Assembly (NCBI GenBank): GCA_001599815.1
Contig: BCIA01000006.1
Location: forward strand, 2,730,961-2,794,960
DNA length: 64,000 nucleotides
Direction: 5' to 3'
DNA from: Furcasterigmium furcatum
Taxonomy: Eukaryota > Ascomycota > Sordariomycetes > Glomerellales > Plectosphaerellaceae
Position 1 is the stretch's first letter. The number at the start of each line of letters is the position of its first letter. The notes under the pieces were generated by a model. That model made no database searches. It was given only the letters and a program-made list of their open reading frames with translations, and was not told the DNA's origin. Positions 33,568-43,643 of the stretch are shown here, one piece after another. Made by a program: the position numbers and the translations under genes.

Positions 33568-35244
33568 GATCCAGGCCAGCATTGCAGCGTCTAGCCTGGG
33601 TGGCAAAGATTCGCTTCATGCAATATCTTTACTGACGAAGGTGGCCATGTTGGACATGAAATGTCTTGTCTTCACAGCATGTTTTCGTGTTGGAACCTAG
33701 CCCGAATAGTCACAGGACTGCATGGCTTAGTCCGGTGTTGGGATACATCCTCGACACATGTCGATTGGCTGCTCAGAGGAGTGGTAATGGATAAGACGTG
33801 CAGCAGTGGGTTGGATGACTCGTGTATGGATTTCGCGTTGCTTCGTTCACTCATTCTGGGATTGGTGGTCTAGTTTTTCTTCTGGTTGGGACACAAGTTT
33901 ATAGGGAGAAGAAGGGTCGTGTGCGTCGAGAGTTGCTGGTATTCTGGGTTGGTCATTCGGAAGACGAGGAACAGAAGCAAACAGCAAGCCGGAGGAGGGA
34001 AGGTACTGGAGCACAGGATGCCGTGGCTAATCCATCATGGCATGCAGTCGGTGACTACAGACAGACATCGGTAGAGGTTGGCGATATGCTCTTCCTGTCA
34101 AGTAATTAGCTGTTTCAATGAACTGTACATGAATGAACACGGGGCGTCTGCGAGGGCGACAGACAGACATGTGGTGTCAAGAGGGGGGCAGAGGTCGAGC
34201 TGACTTTCGACAAGCCCGCCACTAGATAACTCGGGGCTTCCAAAGTTTCGTCGAAAACAGCCTCTCGACTTGATGGCCCGCCGATCACCGTCAGGTACCT
34301 TGGGGCTATACAAGTAAACATGCTTCTCGATCTCTTTCCCGGATATCTCGGCCATAAATCGCTTGGCCCAACAAGAAATCCCCCGTGCGGGACGCCGGAG
34401 GGACCACGGACTCAACGAAGACACACGGGCTAGTAGACGCAGCGGAGACCACCGGATCGCAGAGAGAGTTCACAAGTTCTCCCGTACCTGGGCAGAGCAA
34501 CCACCACGCGCCACCCACGAGCTCTCAAGCAGCCACATGCACCAGATTTCAGGCACAGTGCCACTGCCTGATCTTCCCTGGATCGACCAACCGCCCAAAA
34601 GCAAGCACCGGGGGGAGGGAGAGAGAGACTGGTAGTTGTCGCAGCGATATGCCTCCGAGACATTGGCCCACGCAAGGGGCTGGCATCACCAGGGGAACGA
34701 GACAGGGCAGTCTGACTGCTGTCTTGCCGTCCTATCCCCATTGCCCCATATCCAGAAGATCCGCGTAAGCATGTTTCGCAACGCGGGCAGCATTCGCTCT
34801 CGTAATTCCAACGAGGATACCTCCTCAGAAAGGTACAATGCCAAACACCCCCTGTCCTTAGACAGATGCAAGTGCCATGTTTAACCGGCCCCCCAGAGCT
34901 ACGCGATACCAGATGCGTGCCAAGTCGGGCCACCCATCTCGTCCCACGGTGCCCCAACTTTTAGGGTGGCCCCACAGCGGGTCTCGGCTCTAGAGCTAAA
35001 ATGTCCAGACTGGGGAACGCGCGCCGCGTACCCCGGCCCGCTGAGCTGAGAGTGGAAGCACCCTCGTCCAGAGCCTATTTTATATTGGGCAGCTCCCCCG
35101 GGGTGAAGCTTCCCCGTCGGCTCTTGACTTCCCCCCTCGTCAGCAGACAGTCCACCGTGATCAATTGCGCTCTTCTCCAGCTTCTCCAACGACCAATTCA
35201 TCCCGCAACACGCCGCCGTCGTCGTTCCGTCGCCCCAAGCAACC
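33568..35244. other. Intergenic stretch upstream of the CFEM gene
   Basis: No gene recognised. The part from about 35060 is the CFEM promoter and leader. Confidence 0.55.
35076..35085 (+). promoter_or_regulatory. TATA-like element of the CFEM gene
   Basis: tattttatat about 160 bases upstream of the ATG, followed by a pyrimidine-rich leader. Position and sequence only; not otherwise tested. Confidence 0.4.
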
Positions 35245-35912
35245 ATGAAGTACGCTACTGTCCTCGCTGCCCTTGCCGGCCTCGTCGCCGCTCAGGACTT
35301 CACCGGCCAGCCCGAGTGCGCTGTAAGTGCGACCCTGGTTCCTCGTGGAAGGCCCCCCGCTGACCCGCCGACCCTTCTTAGGTGCCCTGTCTTCGCCGCT
35401 TCATCCCCGAGGTCGGCTGCGACCTGACCGACACCGCCTGCCAGTGCCGTCCCGCGAAGCAGGCCGAGCTCCTCCCCAAGATCCAGGGCTGCCTCCTGGA
35501 CGCCTGCAACCCCGCCGACCTCGCGCGCGCCGCGGGCGCCGCCAGCAGCGCCTGCGAGGCCTTCGCAGGCAGCGCCACCGGATCCGGCGCCCTCTCCCTC
35601 CCCACCAACTCGGGCCAGCTCTCCTCGCTCATCGGCTCTCTCTCGGAGGATGTCTCCTCGCTCATCGGCTCCCTCACCGAGGATATCTCCAGCGCCATCG
35701 AGACCGGCTCCGAGTCCGTCACTGAGACGGGCTCTGAGAGTGCCACCGAGACCGGCTCCGAGACCGGCTCCGCTACCGAGACTGGGGAGTCCGGCTCTGC
35801 CAGCGAAGGGGGCGCCTCCGCAACGTCCTCGGAGGGCGGCAACGGCGCTGCGGCGACTGCTGCCCCCATGGCTGGCATGGCTATTGCCGCCATCATCGCC
35901 GCTGCTCTCTGA
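35245..35912 (+). CDS. CFEM-domain surface protein with GPI-anchor signal
   Basis: Eight-cysteine fungal extracellular membrane protein; family roles include haem/iron uptake, wall function and pathogenesis. Exons 35245-35322 and 35382-35912 give 202 aa. Signal peptide MKYATVLAALAGLVAA. The eight Cys fall in ECAVPC, GCDLTDTACQC, GCLLDAC and ACEAF; an Asp follows the third Cys, where haem-binding members carry theirs. Then Ser/Thr/Glu/Gly-rich repeats (TETGSES-like, about 125-170) for a wall-spanning stalk, and a hydrophobic C-terminus MAGMAIAAIIAAAL preceded by small residues, as for a GPI omega site. Confidence 0.93.
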
Positions 35913-36146
35913 GCTTGCGAATCGTACGCGCCTTGCTAGACGCTGTACCCAAGAACATTCGGGGCGGGGGCTGCGGCGTGTGGTACCCAGCCAACTAATT
36001 CAGGGGGGACGCCTGGTGTTTGAATTATGTAGGGCGTAATTGTAATCATAGGTAATACATGAAAACAAGCTCGAACTCTACATGCGTTTATCCACAGGTA
36101 CCCAATCCCGGTCTTGTACCTTTGTCTGTGTCCATATCGCCGTGGG

Positions 36147-37286
36147 CTACGCCCTGGGCAGTTCCACCTTGACGAGCCAGGGAACCTGCAACGGTCTATA
36201 CCGCACTACACACACCCGGAGTCAGTAAATGCCTTTTGTGGAAGTGTTAGGAGCTACTCATCGTGTCTGAGGAGCAGAGACATGTCGCAGGACTCCAGAA
36301 TCAGCCAGAATAGGGGGAAATGAACTCCGGGATAACGTACCGTCCATGATGGCCGCGTTCACGAAGAGCGTATGCTCGCCAGGCTTGAACGCGAGATCGC
36401 TCGATGTTGAGAGGTCGACGGGACGGCATTTATCGTGGTACATTCTGAGGATCTGTAACCTGTCCTCGGATTCGTCGTCATACCGGTCCATGGAGCGTGT
36501 TTCGTCTGCCTTGATCACATCGGCCGCACAGTGGTAGCCCGTTCTTCGGCCGACAGTTTTCCAAGTCACGAGCTTCGCGCCCCAGCCCTCGTGGATGTGG
36601 CCGAAGCAATGGATCTTCGGCCTGGCCCGGTACACTGCGTCGAACAGCCTGGGACACCCGGCCTCGCCACCGTTGACTGCAGTGTCGAGAACGTCCTTCG
36701 GCGGGCCGTGTGTGACGGCCACGTCCACCCCGTCCGGAATGTCAAAGTGATGCGCGGCTTCCGGGTACTGAAAGGCCCAGGAACCGTACTCTGGGGTCAT
36801 GGGCGAAGCAAACACTCGTAACTTTGCACCGTTGGCAAGTGCGAACTCGTGCGTTCCCTCGGCCAGGAGGTGCACGCCGTCCTCGGCCGCTGCGTCGACA
36901 ATGGCCTGGACATCGGCCGGGCGTCGATGATATTCGGTCGTCTGCGCTGCGGGCAGACCAGGCATCCCTGCCTTGAGCTCTACTAACCCGGCCCAGTGCT
37001 GGCGGTCGAGCGCCAGGTCGTGATTCCCGGGGATGACGAGCTTTAGCGGCGCGGAAAGCCGGCGAAGCATGGAGAATGTCTCCTCAAACTCGGCCGTCCT
37101 CGACGAGTAGGTCAGGTCGCCGCAGTGGATAGCAACGTCTGCCTCGGGCAGAGGAAACCGGTAGGCTTGTACGGGGACTCCATGGGGATCGTACTGCGAG
37201 TTGTCCTCGAGGGGCTTCTTGCCGTGGGTGTCTGAGATGATGAGGATGCGGGTCTGGATCTTCGAAGGATGCCGCGGAGCGTCCAT
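36147..37286 (-). CDS. Calcineurin-like metallophosphoesterase (MPPED family)
   Basis: Cytosolic dinuclear-metal phosphoesterase; substrate unknown, mammalian MPPED1/2 are the closest named relatives. Exons 36341-37286 and 36147-36205 give 334 aa. Metal-ligand motifs in order: ISDTHGK, HCGDLTY, PGNHD, VTHGPP, FGHIHEGWG. The second exon completes the family end INAA-type strand followed by VRYRPLQVPWLVKVELPRA. Start at MDAPRHPSKIQ; in-frame upstream residues lack similarity. Divergent from MED31 with 432 bases between. Confidence 0.9.
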
Positions 37287-37718
37287 GTTGTGAGAGATGA
37301 GAAGGGAAAGGAGAGTCGACAGGACCGGGCAGCCTTTGATGGAGAAGATAGATCCTATACTACTAAGCAGTAATCCACGGCAGCCTGAAGGTGCAGGCAG
37401 ACACAAGTTAATTGCTCCGTATTACACTGCTGCCAGTGAAGGAGGTGCCCAGTCCGCGAGGGGTTGTGGTGAGGGGCAGTCCGGAACCTCGACTGGAGCA
37501 ACGACGGGCGCTACTGCAGGACAAGACAGGGATGGGACCGTAGCATTAGTGGGCCTGCTTTTCTGCCAGTGGTGTTTCTGCGCAACCTGACTTCATCGAC
37601 TGCCCAGCCAGGACTTGGAAGTTCCATTGTCAACCCGCATCCACCCTCTCCCAGCAGCTTCTTGAACGGGCTGCGCGCCCCGATTCCCCCAGTCCCCAAC
37701 CCTCGAATTCCCGTCAAA
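37287..37718. promoter_or_regulatory. Bidirectional promoter phosphoesterase / MED31
   Basis: 432 bases between divergent start codons. No recognisable box; the MED31-proximal part is CT-rich. Confidence 0.5.
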
Positions 37719-38212
37719 ATGGCAGAAAACGACCAAAACACGGACACGGCAATGCGCGACTCGCCGCCCGCACCTCCCGCGAACGGAAGCTCCAAGGAGC
37801 CCGTCTACGGCGGCTACACGCGCTTCGAGCTCGAACTCGAGGTGAGTCCCGACGATGCGGGTCCAGCCGGATTCTTATCCGACTTCCTTCCAATGCCCAT
37901 GGTGTTCCGGCGATGACTCTGACATGATGCGTGCAGTTCGTCCAGTCCCTCTCCAACCCGTGGTACCTCAACCACCTCGCCGCGCAGAAGTTCCTCTCGA
38001 AACCCGAGTTCGTCGCATACCTCGACTACCTCCAGTACTGGTCCCGACCGCCTTATATCAAGTACCTGATGTATCCCGGACCGACCCTCAAGATGCTCGA
38101 GCTGTTGCAGCAGGAGCAGTTTCGGCAGGACATCATCAGCCCGGACCTGGTGCAGAGGCTCGTGGACGACGGGATGCGGGCGGCCGTGGAGTGGCACAGG
38201 GGAGATGCTTGA
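37719..38212 (+). CDS. MED31: Mediator complex subunit 31 (Soh1)
   Basis: Middle-module subunit of the RNA polymerase II Mediator. Exons 37719-37841 and 37937-38212 give 132 aa. The Soh1 core is complete: FELELEFVQSLSNPWYLNHLA, then YLDYLQYWSRPPYIKYLMYP and LKMLELLQQEQFR. A 30-residue disordered N-terminus precedes it. Convergent with RPC11 (stop codons 412 bases apart). Confidence 0.96.
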
Positions 38213-38623
38213 GGGACACAGAACAAGATATTACTTGACTTGACGCAAGGGCCGTCCAGCTTCTCTGCTCGAAGGGCGGCCGAGACTCGGGGCGGAGCAC
38301 GCGCATGGGAACGCCAGTCGGGCAACAGAGCCCAAGACCGGATACATCAACCCTCACGCGGCAACAGGCTTGATCGCCTCGGAAGAGGTGCGCCATACAC
38401 ACGCAGACACACTCGAAGGCAGATGATGGAAGATAATGAGAGAAAGGTCACCGTCTGATAGAGATACCCGTGGTCTAACTCGGTGCAATGAATACCACAG
38501 CACCTAAGTGCAAAAAAATCGAAGAAGTGACAGTCCACCAACGCCTCGCAATGCCGTACCATGCCATAGAAAAGTCCACCCGCCCCAGAAACGCCAGCGA
38601 AACACGACCTCTCCTGCGAGAGC

Positions 38624-39071
38624 CTAATTTTCTCTCCAGCGCGCACCGCACGTCATGCACTGTCAAGGGTCAGCGAGCGGTCCATCTTATCTCAGCCCAC
38701 AGCACAATAGGAAGACCGACCTTCAAGAACGTGGTCATCGGCTCATCGGCAGAGCGGATCTGGACCTGGTAGAAAGCGGCCTCGTGGCCGTTGCAGCCCT
38801 CCTTGGGGCACTGCGCAGGCGTCTTGTCGGCGTTGTCCCACTCGCCCGCGCCTCCGAAGACGTCCTCGCGCTCCTTGCGCTCGAACTCCTTGCGGGAGTA
38901 TATGGGGCCCGTGATGGCGTGCTCGTAGGGGCAGGTGCGGCACTCGAGGCGGTTGCGGACGGCGCCCATGCTCGCGATTGTGAGGATGTTGGCGCAGTTA
39001 GGGCAGACTTGGAGGGAGTCAGAGTGGTCCTCGTCGATGCGACTTGCGCCGGGTGACTTACAGAGCAGCAT
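38624..39071 (-). CDS. RPC11: RNA polymerase III subunit RPC11
   Basis: TFIIS/Rpb9-like subunit needed for Pol III transcript cleavage, termination and reinitiation. Three exons: 39062-39071 (only 10 nt, encoding MLL plus one base), 38721-39007 and 38624-38659, give 110 aa, the same length as the yeast protein. N-terminal zinc ribbon FCPNC...ECRTCPYEH; linker with DVFGG; C-terminal TFIIS-like ribbon CPKEGC with the catalytic acidic hairpin QIRSADEPMTTF and final CMTCGARWREN. The tiny first exon is supported by the family start (MLxFCPxC). Confidence 0.94.
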
Positions 39072-39770
39072 GATGATGAGTTCTGATGAGCGATATCACG
39101 TATGGGTGGACCGGTTCGCTGCGCAGCTTGACGAGGATTCAAGGTGTGAGCTATACACTCATATCGCATGTGTTTTCGGTGAGGATTCACTCGATGCTTC
39201 TCTGTCGTGTGAGTAGTGGGGTTGGGGACGAGCATCGAAAATTCCATGTCCGGCGTTGGTAGGCCCACTTGGTCCCAACGGGCTTGAACCGTCCCGCCGG
39301 AGCGCGCTCAAACTATTCCTCCGATAGGCACACAATGCCCCGCGATCCAGGCGACGGGCACGGGCGCAGTCGCTGGACTGGGGCCTCGTTTTGGCCCGCG
39401 GCGCCTGTGCTCACTGGCGTGTGAGATCACTGCCACCTCCTGCCCGGGCTCAGGCTTGTGATTACGTCTTCCTCTGACGACCTCTGGGCCTCCTTCACGA
39501 CAACACCCAACTTTGCGGACGACTTTGGAAGAAATCCCCGACGAACGCCCAACAGCGAGCTCTGACAAGTCTCGACACGAGCAATCAACGATTCGCACTA
39601 CCTACACAAGGGGCTTCAGCTGCCCCTCGCTGCCCCTCCCCCTCACCTCACTGCACCTCGTGTCCGCCCGCTCTCTACCCGCGTTCTCGGTCGAAACACC
39701 ACACGAACAAGACAGTCGGCAGGCTGTCTAAAGAAGACTAGCAACCCGAAAACCCTCCCAGTTACTCACC
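39072..39770. promoter_or_regulatory. Divergent upstream region RPC11 / ankyrin gene
   Basis: 699 bases between divergent start codons. No gene, tRNA or conserved box recognised. Confidence 0.5.
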
Positions 39771-40555
39771 ATGGCCGGGGACGAAGAAGTGCACGAGGTG
39801 ATACCCCCCTAAACCCCACCACATCCGGCGCGCATGACGGACTGACAACCCTCCGATCCAGGGTGCTTCCACCAAGGAGCTCCTCATCGAAGCCTGCCGG
39901 CGCAACAACACCGACCTCCTCCAGGAGCTCATCGACGGCATCCTCCCCGACGAGGCAAAACTCTCCGCCCTCCTCAACGAGACCACCTCCGTCATGGGCA
40001 ACCACCTTTACCATGAAGCCGCCTCCAAGGGCAACTGTGCGCTCCCCCTACGCTCCCTACCCAGTCCGTTCCATCCCTTACCAGCCCTGCCTAACGCAAG
40101 AATCCCCCATAGACGAGATCATCGACCTCCTCCTCGACCAGCCCAACTTCGAATGCGACCCCATCAACCGCCTCGAGCGCGACACACCCCTCCACACCGC
40201 CATCCGCTGGATCAACGCCGAGCCCCCCGCCAACCGCCCCTTCGGCGCCGCCCTCGTCGAGATGATGCTCGAGGCCGGCTCCAACCCCCGCGTCAAGAAC
40301 AAGGGCGGCCTCACCGCCTTCCACCTCGTCGACCCCTCCAACCCCGAGCTGCGCGACCTGATACGCAAGCACGAGTACGCCTCCCAGAACGCCGGCGACT
40401 TCGTCAACGTCGACGACGACACCAGCAACGGCAACAGCAGCAGCAAGAAGCCTGCGCAGGCGCAGGCCGAGGAGGATGACGATGCCGAGTTCAGCGGGAG
40501 CGACGACGAGGAGCGGGCCGAGTGGGAGAGGAGGCGAAAGGCGAAGAGGGGCTGA
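39771..40555 (+). CDS. Small ankyrin-repeat protein (yeast YCR051W-like)
   Basis: Exons 39771-39797, 39862-40036 and 40113-40555 give 214 aa. Ankyrin units: KELLIEACRRNNTDLLQELI, then HLYHEAASKGNYEIIDLLLD, TPLHTAIRWIN and a degenerate unit around GLTAFHLVDPSNPELRDLI. The C-terminus is acidic and Lys/Arg-rich (SGSDDEERAEWERRRKAKRG), suggesting nuclear or ribosome-associated binding. No enzymatic motif; role is probably protein binding. The match to YCR051W rests on layout and length. Confidence 0.8.
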
Positions 40556-41140
40556 TAGGTGACCCCAGGAGAGTCCGGGCATGGCCTGCTTCCCTGGCCC
40601 TCGGGGACGGACGGGGCCGGGACGTACAAAATGATGCGATGTTGGATCTGGGCATGACTGATTGATGGCTTATGGATGGCTGGGACATTGGGACGGCATA
40701 GATTTCCTCCTCCTCATCGGCAGAGCGGAGCGCTAGACGAGCACGTCGACGAATTCCATGATTTTGCATTCATATCACGCGGGGCATTCCCACCACATGG
40801 TGTGACAGGCGCAACATCACATCTCATTGACACTGGTCTCATCTCAAGGGCTGGCTCACGAAACCACGTTCAGTCTGTTCGGTATTTCGTACCAAATATA
40901 TATGTAGGTGAGCACGCAAAAGTATATCCCCCCGGTACCATCTGTTCCCGCCCTGTCGCCCCCTCCACCGCTCACCTGCGTCGTATCGTCGTCTAGGGTA
41001 TCCCATCGCTAACTCGAACTACCAAAGGAGAGACGCTAATCGAAGAGCAAGGCATGACTTGTTGCGCGGGACCAGCCCGTCATGCCGAATCATGTGCTCT
41101 GAGGCACCACCACTCAAGTGCAAAATGTGCCGAATTTCTA
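40556..41140. other. Convergent intergenic stretch
   Basis: Between the stop codons of the ankyrin gene and the thaumatin-like gene. AT-rich pieces (for example accaaatatatatg near 40890) look like 3' UTR DNA; nothing else seen. Confidence 0.55.
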
Positions 41141-42464
41141 TCACCACCCAGCGAACGCGGCCATCGTCAGCCCAGCCACGGCCAGCAGCGCAGACGAGGG
41201 GGCCAGGAGAGGCGAGGCAGCTGACTCTTCGGCGCTCCGCTTCTCGATATAGGTCTTGTTAGTCACCAGGTCGAGACTCTCCGGTCTCAGTTTGCCCGTA
41301 TCTGCGAGCTCGAAGAGCTGGTCGCCCAGGGTGGCGAGGATATTAGTACTCCGTCCCTGCGGGCAGAACTTGACCTCCCAGCCGCCGCCAGACGGGATGA
41401 TGAAGGTTGATGTCAGGTCATCGTAGGCGTAGCTGTACGCATCTGGGCAGACCGATTTGGCGAGGAACGAGTACCTGCTAGGCGAGCACGTCTCCGGCTC
41501 ATTGTGGTCTCCGGCGCAGCAATCCTCGTCACGGCCTGTGGCGGCGCACTGGCTGAGGCAAGGGCTAAAGATGGGCCGCTGGATGTTGTCGTCGGGATAG
41601 GGGTAGATGCCATCGCCTGGCTTGTCAGGGGGGTATCTCAGCAGAGACCACGGGCACCAGTCGCGGAGAGCGTCATTGGATGCTTGATGTTCCCAGGGGA
41701 TTGGATACGTCTCGTTGCTATAGGACTGGCCGCTCTTGGTAGGTTCAGCCAGGTACCCAGGGGTGGCAATGCAGACAACGTTGGTCAGGTTCGGTGGGAT
41801 GAAGGTCGTGTTTCTGGCAGGGATGTAATGGATGGCCAGGGGAAGGTTGTAGCCGTCGACGAGCGAGATGTCGTAGAAGGTCTGCTGGTTCGCAATACCA
41901 CCAGCAAGAGTGAACTCGGCCAGAGTCGCGGGCAAGCCGCCCTAGGTGAATGTGTAAGTGTGTCGTCTTCTCCGAGGAACCGACCAAAGACCGGCGGCTG
42001 GCACTTACAGAAAACTCGCACTCAAGCTTGCCAAAACAGTCACCCGTGTCGCAGCTCGCAGAGTCGCCGTTGACGGTACAATTTGTCCTGCCCCAAACCC
42101 TGCCTTGCCACGTCGGTCCAACCCACAGGTTCCTCGAGTCGCCCTCATCCAGTTCAAAGCCGCTGGTGCTAGGGCCGACTCCGTGCTGTGTGATGATCGC
42201 GGGCCATACCGTATTGGGGCACCGATTCGTGATCTTCAGCGGGATCCTGCCATCCCAGTCCTCGTGAGGGGGACCCTGTCTCGGCAGGTTGTATCGCTGG
42301 TTCAAGTTGAGATAGTCCTTGCGGAAGTCTGGGTTGCCGGACGGGAACTCCTCGCCAGCGACGAGTGAGCTCTGGGTAGCGAGCGCCAGGAGCGTCAAGG
42401 CGCACAGCGTCTCGAGTCTCGCCGGCCCCGTCCCGCCGTGTCTAGATGTTGTCTGCGCGCGCAT
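41141..42464 (-). CDS. Thaumatin-like protein with signal peptide and GPI signal
   Basis: Secreted Cys-rich protein of the thaumatin/PR-5 fold; some members bind or hydrolyse beta-1,3-glucan. Exons 42009-42464 and 41141-41941 give 418 aa. Signal peptide through about residue 37. Thaumatin features: IPLKITNRCPNTVWPAIITQHG, LWVGPTWQGRVWGRTNC, CDTGDCFGKLECEFS, LAEFTL, then YDISLVDGYNLPLAI, DWCPWSLL, CLSQCAATGRDEDCCAGD and the final KFCPQG. The C-terminus ends in a Ser/Ala-rich and hydrophobic segment (LLAVAGLTMAAFAGW) typical of GPI attachment. Likely cell-surface; may remodel the fungal wall or face plant glucanases. Confidence 0.93.
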
Positions 42465-43643
42465 CTGATAAGGTGATGGGCCAAGAAAGGGAATGTGTAT
42501 TTTTCGTGAGAGCCGAGTGAGTCAATGAATGTGTTGATCTTGAAATGTTACCTTGCACAGCAAGTCATAACCCGAAGACTTCAAACAGCCATCTCGGTCG
42601 AGGACCCCGAAGCCAGAGGGCAGCATATAAGTTCGGTTCCTTGCCTGGCCACGAGGTGACGTACGGGTTCAGGGTGCAGCGGCGAATCGGCGACAGGGGT
42701 GTTCGTGATGTATCCAGCAGGGATCGGCCAGCGATGGTTCAATTCGAGGATCCAGGGTCGCCCAGAGAGAGTCACAGGGCCGGATGACGGATCTGCGGAG
42801 ACGGCCGAGGCAAGGGTCAGGAACCAGGTTCGGTAGGGGTCGAGGCAGGAGGAAATTCAGGTTCTGGGTGGACTAGAATATGTTCGGAAGACTGAAGTCG
42901 AAGCTTTACTTGAGATGGTAGGAGGGGCGAGGAGGCGGTTGAGGTGTCGAGGGGAAATGATTCATTGGTATCATCCCGAGAAGGAAGACATTTCAATCGA
43001 GCTACCTCCTTCGACACCCCCAGCTGTCAAGCCAGTGTTGCCTTCCTCAAGGTCCGTGGATGCACATCTTGCCCTGACCTCTGCCGCCCAGTGGGTGAGT
43101 TGGGACTGGAAGGCAATGACGCAGGAGGAACCGACTGCCAAGGTTCGGTGGTGGTGGGCGGTGGTGGTCAGGTCCGCTTGGCCAGAGCACTGCCAGGCTT
43201 GCCTGCCAACTGCTGCCCGGTTTCCAGGTTCCGCCCTCCAAGTTTCTGTGTGGGCCAATCACTCAAACGACAGAGCTGTCTTCACTTCTGCAACAAAGCC
43301 AGCCTCTTCCAACAATGTCTATTATGTGCATGGATCGACATGGATCGCTGTAGCTCTCATGATACCTACATGGGCCAGAGTCAAGATAAAACGACCCGAA
43401 TCGAGCCTGTCGTGTGTCTTCGTCCATTCGTGGCCCTGTCTTGAGAGCCTCTTCTCGCGCCCCAGATGCCCTCCTGTCCTGCCCGCGCCACGCCTCGCCT
43501 GTTTGTTTGTTTGCCTGCTTCCTATGCTGCCGCATCTTTTCAAAGGTATCATCGAATGTGGAAAAGAAAGAGAAATGAAAAAGGTGGCGCAAATGCTCTA
43601 AGTCATCCCGTCGCCGGATCGCCCCTCTCGGCTTGCTCCCTCT
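42465..43643. other. Intergenic stretch between thaumatin-like and Hsp70-like genes
   Basis: No gene recognised. It contains the upstream region of the thaumatin-like gene and the 3' side of the Hsp70-like gene; a short GTTT run lies near 43499. Confidence 0.55.

Noticed and set aside
39250..39300. Possible tRNA T-loop (ggttcaagcc on the minus strand)
   Set aside because: No matching acceptor, D-arm or anticodon stem could be built around it.
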